A stretch of DNA of 16,352 nt from Gammaproteobacteria bacterium (GTDB taxonomy: Bacteria > Pseudomonadota > Gammaproteobacteria > Steroidobacterales > Steroidobacteraceae), in NCBI GenBank assembly GCA_020846815.1, contig JADLDF010000089.1, positions 1 through 16,352 on the forward strand, written 5' to 3'. The translations under genes and the position numbers were made by a program. The stretch's first letter is position 1, and each line of letters opens with the position of its first letter. The notes beneath the pieces are model-generated. The model was not told the origin of the DNA. It made no database searches and was given only the letters and a program-made list of their open reading frames with translations. This document shows, one piece after another, positions 6,375-14,221 of the stretch.

Positions 6375-7361
6375 ATGGTCGAATCGCAGATCCTCGCGGC
6401 CGTCACCGGCTGCGCGGGCATCGTCACGCTCGATCGTCCGCGCGCGCTCAACGCGCTGACCGCGGCGATGATCGAGGCGATCGATGCGGCGCTCGGGCGT
6501 TTCGAGCGCGATCCGGCGCTGCGCGTCGTCGTGCTGCGCTCGTCCACGGAACGCGCTTTCTGCGCCGGCGGCGACATGCGCCGGATCCGCGAGCTCTGTC
6601 TCGCCGGCGAGCTGGCCGAGGCGGAGCGTTTTTTCGCGACCGAATTCGCGCTCAACCGGCGGCTCGCGGAGTTCGACCGGCCGCTGGTCGCGCTGGTCGA
6701 CGGCATCTGCATGGGCGGCGGGCTCGGTCTGTCGGTACACGGCCGCTTCCGCGTCGCCACCGAGCAGGCGGTGTTCGCGATGCCCGAGACTGCGCTGGGC
6801 TATTTTCCCGACGTCGGCGGCAGCCATTTCCTGCCGCGCCTGCCCGCAGCGCTGGGCCGCTGGCTGGGCCTGACCGGGGCGCGCCTGGACGGACCGGAAG
6901 CGGTAGCGCTCGGTCTCGCGACCCATCTCGTGCCGCAGGCGCGGCTAGACGCGCTGCTCGAGGCGCTGGCCCGGATCGAGCCGGCCGAGACGGTCGCCAC
7001 AGTGCTCGATCGCCACGCGGTTCCCGCAAGTGCCCCGCGCCTGGCTGCGATCGCCGCCGACTGCGCCGCGACCTTCGGCGTGGCGGGCGACCGATCGGCG
7101 CTGCAGGCCGCGCTGCAGCGTCAGGACGGCGCTTTCGCGCGCGAAGCGCTCGCCGCGCTCGCCCAGGCCTCGCCGCACAGCCTCGACGTCGCGCTCGAGC
7201 TCTTCGCCGCCGGCCAGTGGAGCCCGCTCGCCGAGTGCCTGGAGCGCGAGCTCGCCGCGGCGCGCGCGACGCTGCGCCATCCCGACTTCGTCGAAGGCGT
7301 CCGCGCCGTGCTCGTCGACAAGACGCGCGCGCCGCACTGGCAGCCCGCGGCGCCTGCCTGA
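6375..7361 (+). CDS. 3-hydroxyisobutyryl-CoA hydrolase-like protein (crotonase superfamily)
   Basis: A 328-residue crotonase-fold protein of the HIBCH/ECH_2 group. The oxyanion-hole segments are AFCAGGDMRRIREL and GICMGGGLGLSVHGRFRVATE. The motif MPETALGYFPDVGGSHFLPRLP is characteristic of 3-hydroxyisobutyryl-CoA hydrolases and separates them from ordinary enoyl-CoA hydratases. The C-terminal helical half includes a short TLRHPDFVEGVRAVLVDK, as in that family. The expected reaction is release of 3-hydroxyisobutyrate from its CoA ester in valine catabolism, in the cytoplasm. Length is close to the usual 340-380. ATG 6375 fits the family start, but its nearest purine-rich sequence (GGAGG) is about 13 bases upstream, so initiation is uncertain. 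maiA follows after 29 bp and is probably co-transcribed. No other valine pathway genes are nearby. Confidence 0.88.
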   Translation: MVESQILAAVTGCAGIVTLDRPRALNALTAAMIEAIDAALGRFERDPALRVVVLRSSTERAFCAGGDMRRIRELCLAGELAEAERFFATEFALNRRLAEFDRPLVALVDGICMGGGLGLSVHGRFRVATEQAVFAMPETALGYFPDVGGSHFLPRLPAALGRWLGLTGARLDGPEAVALGLATHLVPQARLDALLEALARIEPAETVATVLDRHAVPASAPRLAAIAADCAATFGVAGDRSALQAALQRQDGAFAREALAALAQASPHSLDVALELFAAGQWSPLAECLERELAAARATLRHPDFVEGVRAVLVDKTRAPHWQPAAPA

Positions 7362-7390
7362 AGCAAGTCACCGCATCGAGGACCCTCCCC

Positions 7391-8050
7391 ATGAAGCACC
7401 TGCGACTCCATGGCTACTGGCGCAGCTCCGCCAGCTATCGCGTACGGCTCGCCCTGCACTGGAAGGGCCTGGCCTACGATTACCTGCCGGTGCATCTGGC
7501 GCGCGGCGGCGGCGAGCAGTTCGCTGCCGACTACGTCAGGCTGAACCCGCAATCGCGCGTGCCCGCGCTCGAGGTCGACGGCGAGGTGCTGACCCAGTCG
7601 ATGGCGATCCTCGAGTGGCTCGAGGAGGCCTACCCCGCATCGCCGCGGCTGCTGCCCGAGGAGCCGTTCGCGCGCGCCCGCGTGCGCAGCCTCGCGCAGC
7701 TCATCGTCGCCGACATCCAGCCGCTGCAGAACACCGCGGTCACGCGCTATCTGCGCGAGCGCGGCGGCTGGGGCGATGCCGAGATCGGCGCCTGGATGCA
7801 GGAGTGGCTGGGCCGCGGCCTGCGCGCGCTCGAGCTGCGGCTGGCCGGTGACGCGGCCACCGGCCGCTTCTGCCACGGCGATGCGCCGACGCTCGCCGAC
7901 GTCTGCCTGGTGCCGCAGTGCCATGCCTCGCGGCGCTTCGGCGTCGATCTCGCACCCTGTCCGCGCATCCTCGCGATCGACGCCGCCTGCCGCGAGATCG
8001 AGGCGTTCCGGCGTGCCGCGCCGGAGGTTCAGCCGGATGCGGAGGGCTGA
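7391..8050 (+). CDS. maiA: Maleylacetoacetate isomerase / zeta-class glutathione S-transferase
   Basis: A 219-residue zeta-class GST, the family length. The N-terminal thioredoxin-fold domain has YWRSSASYRVRLAL, the glutathione-activating SSxS-YRVR signature, with Ala in place of the Cys seen in human GSTZ1, as is common in bacterial members. LNPQSRVPALEVDG and LTQSMAILEWLEEAYP follow, and both build the glutathione site. The C-terminal helical domain carries GDAPTLADVCLVPQ. The enzyme isomerises maleylacetoacetate to fumarylacetoacetate in tyrosine/homogentisate degradation. A GAGGA lies about nine bases before the ATG. Homogentisate dioxygenase and fumarylacetoacetase, its usual neighbours, are not in the window. 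The 3' end overlaps the convergent exporter gene by 22 bp. Confidence 0.92.
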   Translation: MKHLRLHGYWRSSASYRVRLALHWKGLAYDYLPVHLARGGGEQFAADYVRLNPQSRVPALEVDGEVLTQSMAILEWLEEAYPASPRLLPEEPFARARVRSLAQLIVADIQPLQNTAVTRYLRERGGWGDAEIGAWMQEWLGRGLRALELRLAGDAATGRFCHGDAPTLADVCLVPQCHASRRFGVDLAPCPRILAIDAACREIEAFRRAAPEVQPDAEG

Positions 8051-9564
8051 GGGCGCTGCTCCCCGATGCGCAGCAGGAATACCAGCGGCAGCGCAAGCGC
8101 CGTAGCCGCGGCCAGCACGTAGAAGTCATTCGCATAGCCGATGCCGGTGGCCTGGCGGCCGATCTCGCCGAGCAGTCGCGCGGTCGAGCCCGGATCACCG
8201 GGGTCGGCGGCGATCGCCGCCCAGTGCAGCGCCGCGTATGGCGTGAAATGCTCGGTCAGATAGGCGTGGTTGACCTGGGTCGAACGCGCCAGCAGCGCCA
8301 CGGCGGCCGAGATGCCGACGGACGAGCCGATGTTGCGCGTCAGCGTGAGCAGCACTCCGGCTTCGGTGCGCTGCGCACCTGCGAGCGTGCCGAAAGCCGC
8401 GACGCTCAGCGGCACGAAGGTCAGCGGCGCCCCGCAGCCTTGCAGCAGGCCGGCCACGACGACGCGCCAGGCCGGCGTGTCGAGCGTGAACTGTCCCATC
8501 ATCCACAGCGACACGGCGGCCGAGCCCACGCCCGCCATCATGATCAGTCGCGGATCGACGCGGCCGACCAGCCGCCCCGAGACCATCATCGCCAGCATCG
8601 CCGATAAGCCACGCGCGGCCGTCAGCCAGCCCGCCTGCGTGGGGCTGTAGCCCTGGAGCTGCTGCAGGAAGCCCGGCAGCAGCACGGTGGGGCTGAAGAT
8701 CGCGACGCCGATCGCGAACATCACCAGCAGCGACAGCACGAAGTTGCGGTCGCGGAACAGCCGCAGATCGACGAACGGCCGCCGCGCCGTCAATGAGTGC
8801 GCGAAGAACATGTAGAAGCACAGCGCGGCGAAGAACGCCTCGGCGACGATTTCGGTCGATTCGAACCAGTCCTCGCTCTGGCCGCGATCCACCATGAGCT
8901 GGAAGAGGCCGAGCGACAGCGACAACAGCACGAAGCCGGTCAGATCGAACGGCCGGTGCGTGTCGCCATCGCCGCGGCGCATGGTCGCAAGCAGGCCGGT
9001 GAACGACAGCAGCCCGACCGGCAGGTTGATGTAGAACGCCCAGCGCCACGACAGCTCGTCGGTCAGCCAGCCGCCGAGCGTCGGCCCGATGACCGGGCCG
9101 ACCAGCACGCCCATGCCCCACAGTGCCGTGACCTTCGCGTGCTGCGCGCGCGGGAATTCCTGCAGCAGCACGACCTGGGCGAGCGGCACCAGGGCCGCGC
9201 CGGATGCGCCCTGCAGGACCCGGAACGCCACCATCTGCCCGAGGCCGGTCGCGAGCCCGCAGAGCATCGAGCCGAGCGTGAATCCGGCGATGCTCCAGAG
9301 CATCACCGGTCGCAGACCGTAGCGCGTGCCCAGCCAGCCGGCGAGCGGCGTCATGATCGCGCTGACGACGATGTAGGAGGTCAGGATCCAGGCGGCCTGG
9401 TCCTGGGTAGCCTGCAGCGTGCCCTGCATGTGCGGCAGCGCGACGTTCACGATCGTCGAGTCGATCGTGTAGAGCATCGTCGCGAGCACGACGGCGACCG
9501 ACAGCAGCAGACGGCGCGAATCCGCCGGCGCGACGGAAGCGGCCGGCAGGGCGTCGGCGCTCAT
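8029..9564 (-). CDS. emrB: EmrB/QacA-type drug exporter (MFS, DHA2 family), operon copy
   Basis: A 511-residue, roughly 14-helix proton-driven exporter of the inner membrane. Family motifs include LYTIDSTIVNVALPHMQ in helix 1 (motif D1), GWLGTRYGLRP (motif A) and GVLVGPVIGPTLGGWL (motif C of the antiporters). It should work with the EmrA-like adaptor encoded just upstream and an outer-membrane TolC-like channel, which is not in the window. The ATG is seven bases after the emrA stop; GAGG in that gap is its ribosome binding site. It is the last gene of the marR-emrA-emrB operon. By eye it is about three quarters identical to the second exporter at 11273-12811. Its final 22 bp overlap maiA on the other strand. 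The substrate is unknown. Confidence 0.93.
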   Translation of the reverse strand: MSADALPAASVAPADSRRLLLSVAVVLATMLYTIDSTIVNVALPHMQGTLQATQDQAAWILTSYIVVSAIMTPLAGWLGTRYGLRPVMLWSIAGFTLGSMLCGLATGLGQMVAFRVLQGASGAALVPLAQVVLLQEFPRAQHAKVTALWGMGVLVGPVIGPTLGGWLTDELSWRWAFYINLPVGLLSFTGLLATMRRGDGDTHRPFDLTGFVLLSLSLGLFQLMVDRGQSEDWFESTEIVAEAFFAALCFYMFFAHSLTARRPFVDLRLFRDRNFVLSLLVMFAIGVAIFSPTVLLPGFLQQLQGYSPTQAGWLTAARGLSAMLAMMVSGRLVGRVDPRLIMMAGVGSAAVSLWMMGQFTLDTPAWRVVVAGLLQGCGAPLTFVPLSVAAFGTLAGAQRTEAGVLLTLTRNIGSSVGISAAVALLARSTQVNHAYLTEHFTPYAALHWAAIAADPGDPGSTARLLGEIGRQATGIGYANDFYVLAAATALALPLVFLLRIGEQRPQPSASG

Positions 9565-9571
9565 CGACGCC

Positions 9572-10663
9572 TCAGCGGCGCAGCGCCGCGAACCAGCGGT
9601 CGAAGCGCCGATGCGGCCCCGTGTCGATGCGCACCGTCGCGCTCATGCCGTCGCGCAGCGGCGGATCGTCGGGGCCCGGCTGCAGCGTGATCCGCACGGG
9701 TATGCGCTGCACGACCTTGACCCAGTTGCCCGAAGCGTTCTGCGGCGGCAGCACCGAGAACGTTGCGCCGGTCGCCTGCGAGATGCTCTCGACCGTGCCG
9801 CGCCAGCGATGCTCGTGATAGGTGTCGACGTCGATCTCGACCGTCTGCCCCGGTCGCACCCACTCGAGATCGGTTTCCTTGAAGTTCGCCTCGACCCAGA
9901 CCTCGCGGTCCGCGACGATCGCGAACGCCGCGCGGCCGGCTTCGGCGCGGCTGCCGACCTTGGGCAGGTGGCTCGCGATGCCGGCCTGCGGCGCATGGAC
10001 CACGGTGCGCTCCAGGTCGACGCGCGCCCGCGCCAGCTCGGCCGCGGCTGCGCGTACCGAGGGGTACTCGTCGGTCGGCCGGGTCGGGTTGCCGCCGAGT
10101 GTCGCCACGGCCTGTGCGACCTGCAGCTTCAGCACCGCGGCGCCGCCGTTGGCGATGTCGGTGGAACGCTGCACGGCATCGAGCTGCGAGGCGGGCACCA
10201 GCCGCGCTGCAGCGAGCTGCCGCTGGCGTTGCAGCTCGCGCACCGAGAGCTCGGCAGCGCGGGCCGCGACGCCCGCCTGGCCGACTTTTTCGCGCCAGCT
10301 CGCCTTCTGCGCCTCGACTTCGGCGCGCGCGCTGCCGAGGCGGGCCTCGGCGGCCGCGACCGCGATCCTGGCCAGCGTGTCGTCGAGCTCCAGTACCGGC
10401 TGCCCGGCCGTGACGCGCGCGTTTTCGACGACCTGCACGCGCAGTACGTCGCCCGAGATCTGCGGCGCGACGTCGACGCGGTCGCGATGCACGTAGGCAT
10501 TGTCGGTGTCGACGAAGCGGCCCGTGCTGCCGTACCAGGTGATCGCGACCACGGCGAGCAGCAACGGCAGGATCCAGACCAGCAGCCGGCGGCGCCAGCT
10601 CGGGGTGGCGGCCGGCGGCGGAGCCACGGCCGAGTCGGGTGAGAGCAGGGGGCCGTCGTCCAT
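9572..10663 (-). CDS. emrA: EmrA/HlyD-type periplasmic adaptor subunit
   Basis: A 363-residue membrane fusion protein. A short cytoplasmic tail is followed by one membrane helix (about 27-43) and the lipoyl/barrel-sandwich half FVDTDNAYVHRDRVDVAPQI with VVENARVTAGQPVLELDD (50-95). A long alpha-helical hairpin spans about 97-200, and the second lipoyl half (VVHAPQAGIASHLPKVGS) and beta-barrel (WVEANFKETDLEWVRPGQ) complete it. It bridges the EmrB exporter to an outer-membrane channel. The ATG directly follows the marR stop codon, with GGAGGG seven bases upstream inside marR, and emrB starts seven bases after its stop. The three genes are clearly one transcript. The MarR operator upstream should control it. 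Confidence 0.93.
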   Translation of the reverse strand: MDDGPLLSPDSAVAPPPAATPSWRRRLLVWILPLLLAVVAITWYGSTGRFVDTDNAYVHRDRVDVAPQISGDVLRVQVVENARVTAGQPVLELDDTLARIAVAAAEARLGSARAEVEAQKASWREKVGQAGVAARAAELSVRELQRQRQLAAARLVPASQLDAVQRSTDIANGGAAVLKLQVAQAVATLGGNPTRPTDEYPSVRAAAAELARARVDLERTVVHAPQAGIASHLPKVGSRAEAGRAAFAIVADREVWVEANFKETDLEWVRPGQTVEIDVDTYHEHRWRGTVESISQATGATFSVLPPQNASGNWVKVVQRIPVRITLQPGPDDPPLRDGMSATVRIDTGPHRRFDRWFAALRR

Positions 10664-11146
10664 TCAGCCGCCCTCCGTCGCGAGATTGCCGCGGATGCGC
10701 TCGAGCGTCGAGCGCAGCGCCGCCTGCTCGGCCGGGGGGATGCCCCGCAGTGCCTTGGCGAGCGTGCGGTCGAGCGTCGAGTGCATACGCTCGATCAGCG
10801 GGCCCGCTGCCGCGTCGAGATGGATCCTGAACGCGCGCCGGTCGCTCGCATCCGGCAGCCGTCGCAGGAAGCCACCGGCCTCGAGCCGGTCGATCATGCG
10901 GCCGACCGTGGCCGAGGTCAGGTCGAGATAGGCCGCGAGCTCGGTCTGGCTGCAGCCGGGGCGCCGGTCGACATAGAGCAACAGCCGCGCCAGGGCGGGC
11001 GTCAGCTGCAACCCGGTCGCCTGACGGCGGAACTCGGTGCGGATCAGGCGCAGGATGTCCGCCAGCAGGAAGCCGAGCGAATACTCGCGGGACGCCATAG
11101 GCCGGGGCCGGGGCCGGGGCGCGGCAGAGGGGGATGAGGCAGGCAT
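10664..11146 (-). CDS. MarR-family repressor of the emrAB operon
   Basis: A 160-residue MarR-family winged-helix regulator. The recognition region is CSQTELAAYLDLTSATVGRMIDRLEAGGFL (about 65-94), with the wing DASDRRAFRIHL (99-110). Such proteins dimerise, bind a palindrome and release it when a small phenolic or lipophilic ligand binds. It heads the emrAB operon, and a near-perfect palindrome overlaps the predicted promoter, so it most likely represses itself and the pump. The start is taken at ATG 11146, with GGTGA upstream. The first 16 residues are an Arg-Pro-rich tail encoded by a GGGGCC-type repeat, so ATG 11098 (MASREYSLG) is a possible alternative, although it has no ribosome binding site. 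Confidence 0.9.
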   Translation of the reverse strand: MPASSPSAAPRPRPRPMASREYSLGFLLADILRLIRTEFRRQATGLQLTPALARLLLYVDRRPGCSQTELAAYLDLTSATVGRMIDRLEAGGFLRRLPDASDRRAFRIHLDAAAGPLIERMHSTLDRTLAKALRGIPPAEQAALRSTLERIRGNLATEGG

Positions 11147-11174
11147 CGGGTCACCGGAATGATCAGGCAGGGCG

Positions 11175-11195
11175 ATAATAACCTATGGTTACTAT
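11175..11195. promoter_or_regulatory. MarR-type operator overlapping the marR-emrAB promoter
   Basis: On the minus strand the site reads ATAGTAACC-ATA-GGTTATTAT, an inverted repeat with arms of nine bases, one mismatch and a three-base centre. It is a rare AT-rich island. It contains TATTAT (11175-11180), a five-of-six -10 hexamer that puts the transcription start near 11168, about 22 bases before the ATG. The -35 region is poor. A bound dimer would block the promoter, as in other MarR autorepressed operons. No similar site is seen before the second exporter gene. Confidence 0.65.
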
Positions 11196-11272
11196 TTGCC
11201 GCCGCTGGTCCGCCGGCCTGGCCGGAGAGCGGGCCTTTTCGCTCCATCCTCGCGCGAATGGGGGAGCCGGAA

Positions 11273-12811
11273 TCAAGGACGTGGGCGGCCGGCCGGTCCT
11301 GCCTGGGGCACGGCGCGCAACAGCAACAGCAAGGGCAGTGCGATGCCGGTCGCCAGTGCGAACAGCGTGAAGTCGTTGGCGTAGGCGATGCCGGCGGCCT
11401 GGCGGCCGATCTCACCGAGCACGCGCGCGGCCGATGCGGGGTCGTCGGGCGTGGCGGCGATCTGCGCCCAGCGCAGAGAGGAGTAGGGCGTGAAGTGCTC
11501 GGTCAGATGAGCATGGTTGGTCTGGGTCGAGCGCGCGAGTATCGCAACCGCGGTGGAGATGCCGATCGAGGAGCCGATGTTGCGGACCAGGGTCAGCAGC
11601 ACGCCGGCCTCGGTGCGCTGCACGCCGGAGAGCGTGCCGAAGGCCACGATGCTGATCGGCACGAAGGTCATCGGCGGACCGCAACCTTGCAGCAGCCCTG
11701 CGACCACGACCTGCCAGGCCGGTGTGTCGAGCGTGAACTGCCCCATCAGATACAGCGACAGTGCGGCCGAGGCGATGCCGAAGGCCATGAGCCACCGTAC
11801 GTCGACCTTGCCGATCAGCTTTCCGGAGACCATGACCGCGATCACCGCCGCCACGCCGCGTGCTGCCATCAGCCAGCCGGCCTGTGTCGGGCTGTAGCCC
11901 TGCAGTTGCTGCAGGAAGTTGGGCAGCAGCACGGCGGGGCTGAAAATCGCCATGCCTATGGTGAGCATCACGACCAGCGAAATGGCGAAGTTGCGGTCGC
12001 GGAACAGCTTCGGGTCGATGAAGGGCCGCGCCGTCGTCAGCGTATGGGCCAGGAACATGTAGAAAAAGAGCCCGGCAAAGAAGGTCTCGGCGACGATTTC
12101 GGTCGAGTCGAACCAGTCCTCGCCCTGGCCGCGGTCCAGCATCAGCTGGAACAGCCCGATTGCGAGCGAGAGCAGCACGAAGCCGGTCAGGTCGAAGCGG
12201 TGACGGGGCTCGGCATCCCCGCGGCGCAGCGTGACCAGCAGCCCGAAGAACGACACCAGCCCGATCGGCAGGTTGATGTAGAACGCCCAGCGCCACGACA
12301 GCTCCTCGGTCAGCCAGCCGCCGAGCGTCGGGCCGATCACCGGACCCGTCATCACGCCCATGCCCCAGAGCGCGGTGACGCGGGCGTGCTGCTCGCGCGG
12401 GAACTCCTGCAGCAGCAGTACCTGGCCGAGCGGCACGAGTGCAGCACCCGCGGCGCCCTGCAGGATCCGGAACAGCACGATCTGGCCGAGATCGGCCGCG
12501 AGTCCGCAGAGCACCGAGCCGGCCGTGAAGCCGGCGACGCTCCACAGCATCACCGGGCGCAGGCCGAAGCGGGTGCCCAGCCAGCCGGCCAGCGGCGTCA
12601 TGACCGCGCTGATCACGATGTAGGAGGTCATGATCCACGCGGCCTGGTCCTGCGTGGTCTGCAGATTGCCCTGCATGTGCGGCAGGGCGACGTTCACGAT
12701 CGTCGAGTCGATCGTGTACATCATGGTCGAGAGCGCCGTGGCCGCGGCGAGCAGGTTCCGCGAGCCACGTCGCGTGGCGGGCATGGCCGATGATGCGGCG
12801 GCTTCGGTCAT
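11273..12811 (-). CDS. EmrB/QacA-type drug exporter (MFS, DHA2 family), stand-alone paralogue
   Basis: A 512-residue, about 14-helix exporter with the same signatures as the operon copy: MYTIDSTIVNVALPHMQ, GWLGTRFGLRPVMLW, GVMTGPVIGPTLGGWL. The two proteins align over their whole length without large gaps. They differ most at the N-terminus, in the loop after the sixth or seventh helix (RRGDAEPRHRFDLTG here against RRGDGDTHRPFDLTG) and at the C-terminus. It has no adaptor gene of its own and may share EmrA, or act alone. It lies 161 bp downstream of the Rieske oxygenase gene in the same direction, so it could export the product of that cluster. The start at 12811 has a modest GAG-type ribosome binding site. 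A short TTGCGG/CCGCAA palindrome lies just upstream. Confidence 0.93.
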   Translation of the reverse strand: MTEAAASSAMPATRRGSRNLLAAATALSTMMYTIDSTIVNVALPHMQGNLQTTQDQAAWIMTSYIVISAVMTPLAGWLGTRFGLRPVMLWSVAGFTAGSVLCGLAADLGQIVLFRILQGAAGAALVPLGQVLLLQEFPREQHARVTALWGMGVMTGPVIGPTLGGWLTEELSWRWAFYINLPIGLVSFFGLLVTLRRGDAEPRHRFDLTGFVLLSLAIGLFQLMLDRGQGEDWFDSTEIVAETFFAGLFFYMFLAHTLTTARPFIDPKLFRDRNFAISLVVMLTIGMAIFSPAVLLPNFLQQLQGYSPTQAGWLMAARGVAAVIAVMVSGKLIGKVDVRWLMAFGIASAALSLYLMGQFTLDTPAWQVVVAGLLQGCGPPMTFVPISIVAFGTLSGVQRTEAGVLLTLVRNIGSSIGISTAVAILARSTQTNHAHLTEHFTPYSSLRWAQIAATPDDPASAARVLGEIGRQAAGIAYANDFTLFALATGIALPLLLLLRAVPQAGPAGRPRP

Positions 12812-12828
12812 CGCCGCTCAGCGCGACA

Positions 12829-12845
12829 TTGCGGTCTGCCCGCAA
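12829..12845. promoter_or_regulatory. Short palindrome upstream of the stand-alone exporter
   Basis: TTGCGG and CCGCAA form a perfect six-base dyad separated by TCTGC, 18-34 bases before the exporter ATG. It may be an operator or a small hairpin in the leader. It does not resemble the MarR operator at 11175-11195. The remaining 130 bases up to the Rieske stop show only GC-rich sequence without a recognisable promoter. Confidence 0.25.
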
Positions 12846-12973
12846 AATGGCCCCGTGCCGCCCATCGTCGACACGCAGATGTGCCGGGAGCGGTGCCGGG
12901 TCCGGGCTGGGTCGCCGGCCGGGTCCCGGTCACCTGTGGCCCCCCTCCGCGCTGGCGTGCTCGCCGCCGGCGT

Positions 12974-14101
12974 TCAGGCCGCGTCACGTCCGACCAGAGG
13001 CACGGTCTGGTGCACCCAGTTCGCGGGATCTTCGCGCCGGCCCGGCGAGGGGATCACCAGCACCTGCCGGCGCCGCAGCTGCTCGAAGCGATCGACGTCG
13101 ATTTCGTTGCCGGCGGCGGCATGGCGCGTGACGGTCTTGCGGAACGCGACCTCCATACCATCGGTCTCGGTCAGGAACTCGTCGGTCAGCGAGCGCGGGG
13201 TCAGCTTGGGCTCGATCTTCTCGACGACCCGCAGGTCCTCCTCGACGGCGAGCAGGATGCCGGCCATGCGCTCGGCGTCGTGCTCGGGCTCGAGCAGGTA
13301 GTTGCGGGCCTGCCAGCCGATGGCGCGCGAGCTCCAGGGATCGATGGGTGTGCGCGCCGTGAAGTTGATCTGGCTCATACCCTCGCGGAAGGTCGGCTGG
13401 ATGCGGTGGCAGAGCCCGATGAGGCTGAACTCCAGCGCGACGCGCGTCGAGCGCCGGTCGGCGGCCAGGAGCTTGGCGATCTCGCCGGACTTCTGGTCCT
13501 GTTGCGGCGCGGGCTTTTCGCGCGCGACGCGCGCACCCCACTCGGTCGGCTCGATGGGGTAGGGATCGAGCTTGGGCGTGCGCTTGGCGCCGAACTGGCG
13601 GTGCACGAAGTTGGTGTGCGCGGTGTCGAGCGAATTCTCCTCGAAGCGCATCCAGTTGGCCTTTGCCTCGAACTGGTAGGGCATGCGCCGCCAGTTCGTC
13701 GTGTCGTCGTATTCGGGGAACAGGTCGGGAATCTTCGGCCGCTGCGACTCCGGCAGGTCGCCGAGGAAGGCCCAGATCCAGCCGTATTTCTCCTGGGTCG
13801 GGTAGCGGTCGACGCGCACGCGCTTGGGCGGCGCCACGCCGGGCCCCAGCGCCGGAATCAGCGTGCAACGGCCGTCGGCGCCGAAGCGCCAGCCGTGGTA
13901 GGGGCAGGCGACCGTGTGCTCGACCAGCTCGCCGTCGCCGAGCGCGGCGCCGCGATGCGGGCAGGTGTCGGCGAGGCAGGCGACGGCGCCCGCCTGGTCG
14001 CGGAACAGCACGAAATGGCAGCCGAGCATCTGCACGCGTGTCGCCTTGCCGGGAACGACCTCGCCGGAAGTACAGGCGACGTACCAGTTGTTGATCAACA
14101 T
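12974..14101 (-). CDS. Rieske non-heme iron oxygenase, alpha-type subunit
   Basis: A 375-residue Rieske oxygenase. The [2Fe-2S] site is C47-X-H49 and C66-X2-H69 (CPHRGAALGDG and CPYHGWRFGADG). The catalytic domain has the mononuclear iron site in ENSLDTAHTNFVH, with bridging Asp159 and ligands His162 and His167; Asp289 in EEDLRVVEKIEPKL is the likely third ligand. The length and single-subunit layout recall vanillate demethylase-like and other one-component-terminal oxygenases, which hydroxylate or dealkylate small molecules with electrons from a separate reductase. No ferredoxin or reductase gene is nearby. ATG 14101 has a GAGG about nine bases upstream. The 116 bases before it contain a 14-bp repeat array. 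The substrate is not predictable from the sequence. It probably belongs to the same unit as the three genes to its right. Confidence 0.92.
   Translation of the reverse strand: MLINNWYVACTSGEVVPGKATRVQMLGCHFVLFRDQAGAVACLADTCPHRGAALGDGELVEHTVACPYHGWRFGADGRCTLIPALGPGVAPPKRVRVDRYPTQEKYGWIWAFLGDLPESQRPKIPDLFPEYDDTTNWRRMPYQFEAKANWMRFEENSLDTAHTNFVHRQFGAKRTPKLDPYPIEPTEWGARVAREKPAPQQDQKSGEIAKLLAADRRSTRVALEFSLIGLCHRIQPTFREGMSQINFTARTPIDPWSSRAIGWQARNYLLEPEHDAERMAGILLAVEEDLRVVEKIEPKLTPRSLTDEFLTETDGMEVAFRKTVTRHAAAGNEIDVDRFEQLRRRQVLVIPSPGRREDPANWVHQTVPLVGRDAA
14089..14100. promoter_or_regulatory. Perfect 12-bp palindrome over the Rieske gene start codon
   Basis: TGTTGATCAACA is its own reverse complement and covers two bases of the start codon plus codons 2-4 (Leu-Ile-Asn). 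Coding constraint explains part of it. It might be a regulator site or an mRNA pairing element, but nothing else supports that. Confidence 0.2.
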
Positions 14102-14118
14102 GTCGTGGAGCCTCGGTT

Positions 14119-14221
14119 GATTCAGTGTCGATGATTCAGTGTCGATGATTCAGGGGCGATGATTCAGTGTGACGGTTCAGGGCTGACGGTTCAGGGTGAG
14201 CGTTCAGGGCTGACGGTTCAG
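14119..14221. repeat. 14-bp tandem repeat array, about 7.5 copies, before the Rieske gene
   Basis: Units start at 14119, 14133, 14147, 14161, 14175, 14189 and 14202, with a partial copy from 14216. The first copies read GATTCAGTGTCGAT and later ones GTTCAGGGCTGACG, so two subtypes share a core TTCAG; the sixth unit is 13 bases long. The final partial copy contains the stop codon of the 128-residue gene, so the array has grown from or into that gene's end. On the sense (minus) strand each unit holds CTGAA, putting stop codons in changing frames. It fills almost the whole gap before the Rieske ribosome binding site. Confidence 0.9.

Noticed and set aside
6158..6760. Upstream extension of the sensor kinase frame to 6760 (697 residues in total)
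   Set aside because: The added part is Arg/Ser/Pro-rich antisense of the hydrolase gene with no domain; good ribosome binding sites support 6157 or 6106.
11100..11122. GGGGCC hexamer repeats at the marR 5' end
   Set aside because: Explained by the Arg-Pro-rich N-terminal tail of the protein; too short to call a functional repeat.
11159..12793. A 544-residue open frame on the plus strand opposite the second exporter
   Set aside because: It is His/Arg/Gln/Glu-rich, lacks domains, and mirrors the codon bias of the real membrane protein gene; the same kind of shadow appears opposite the first exporter.
14119..14221. 14-bp array as a CRISPR or replication-origin iteron set
   Set aside because: There are no spacers between units, no cas genes, no DnaA boxes or rep gene; it is a simple tandem repeat.
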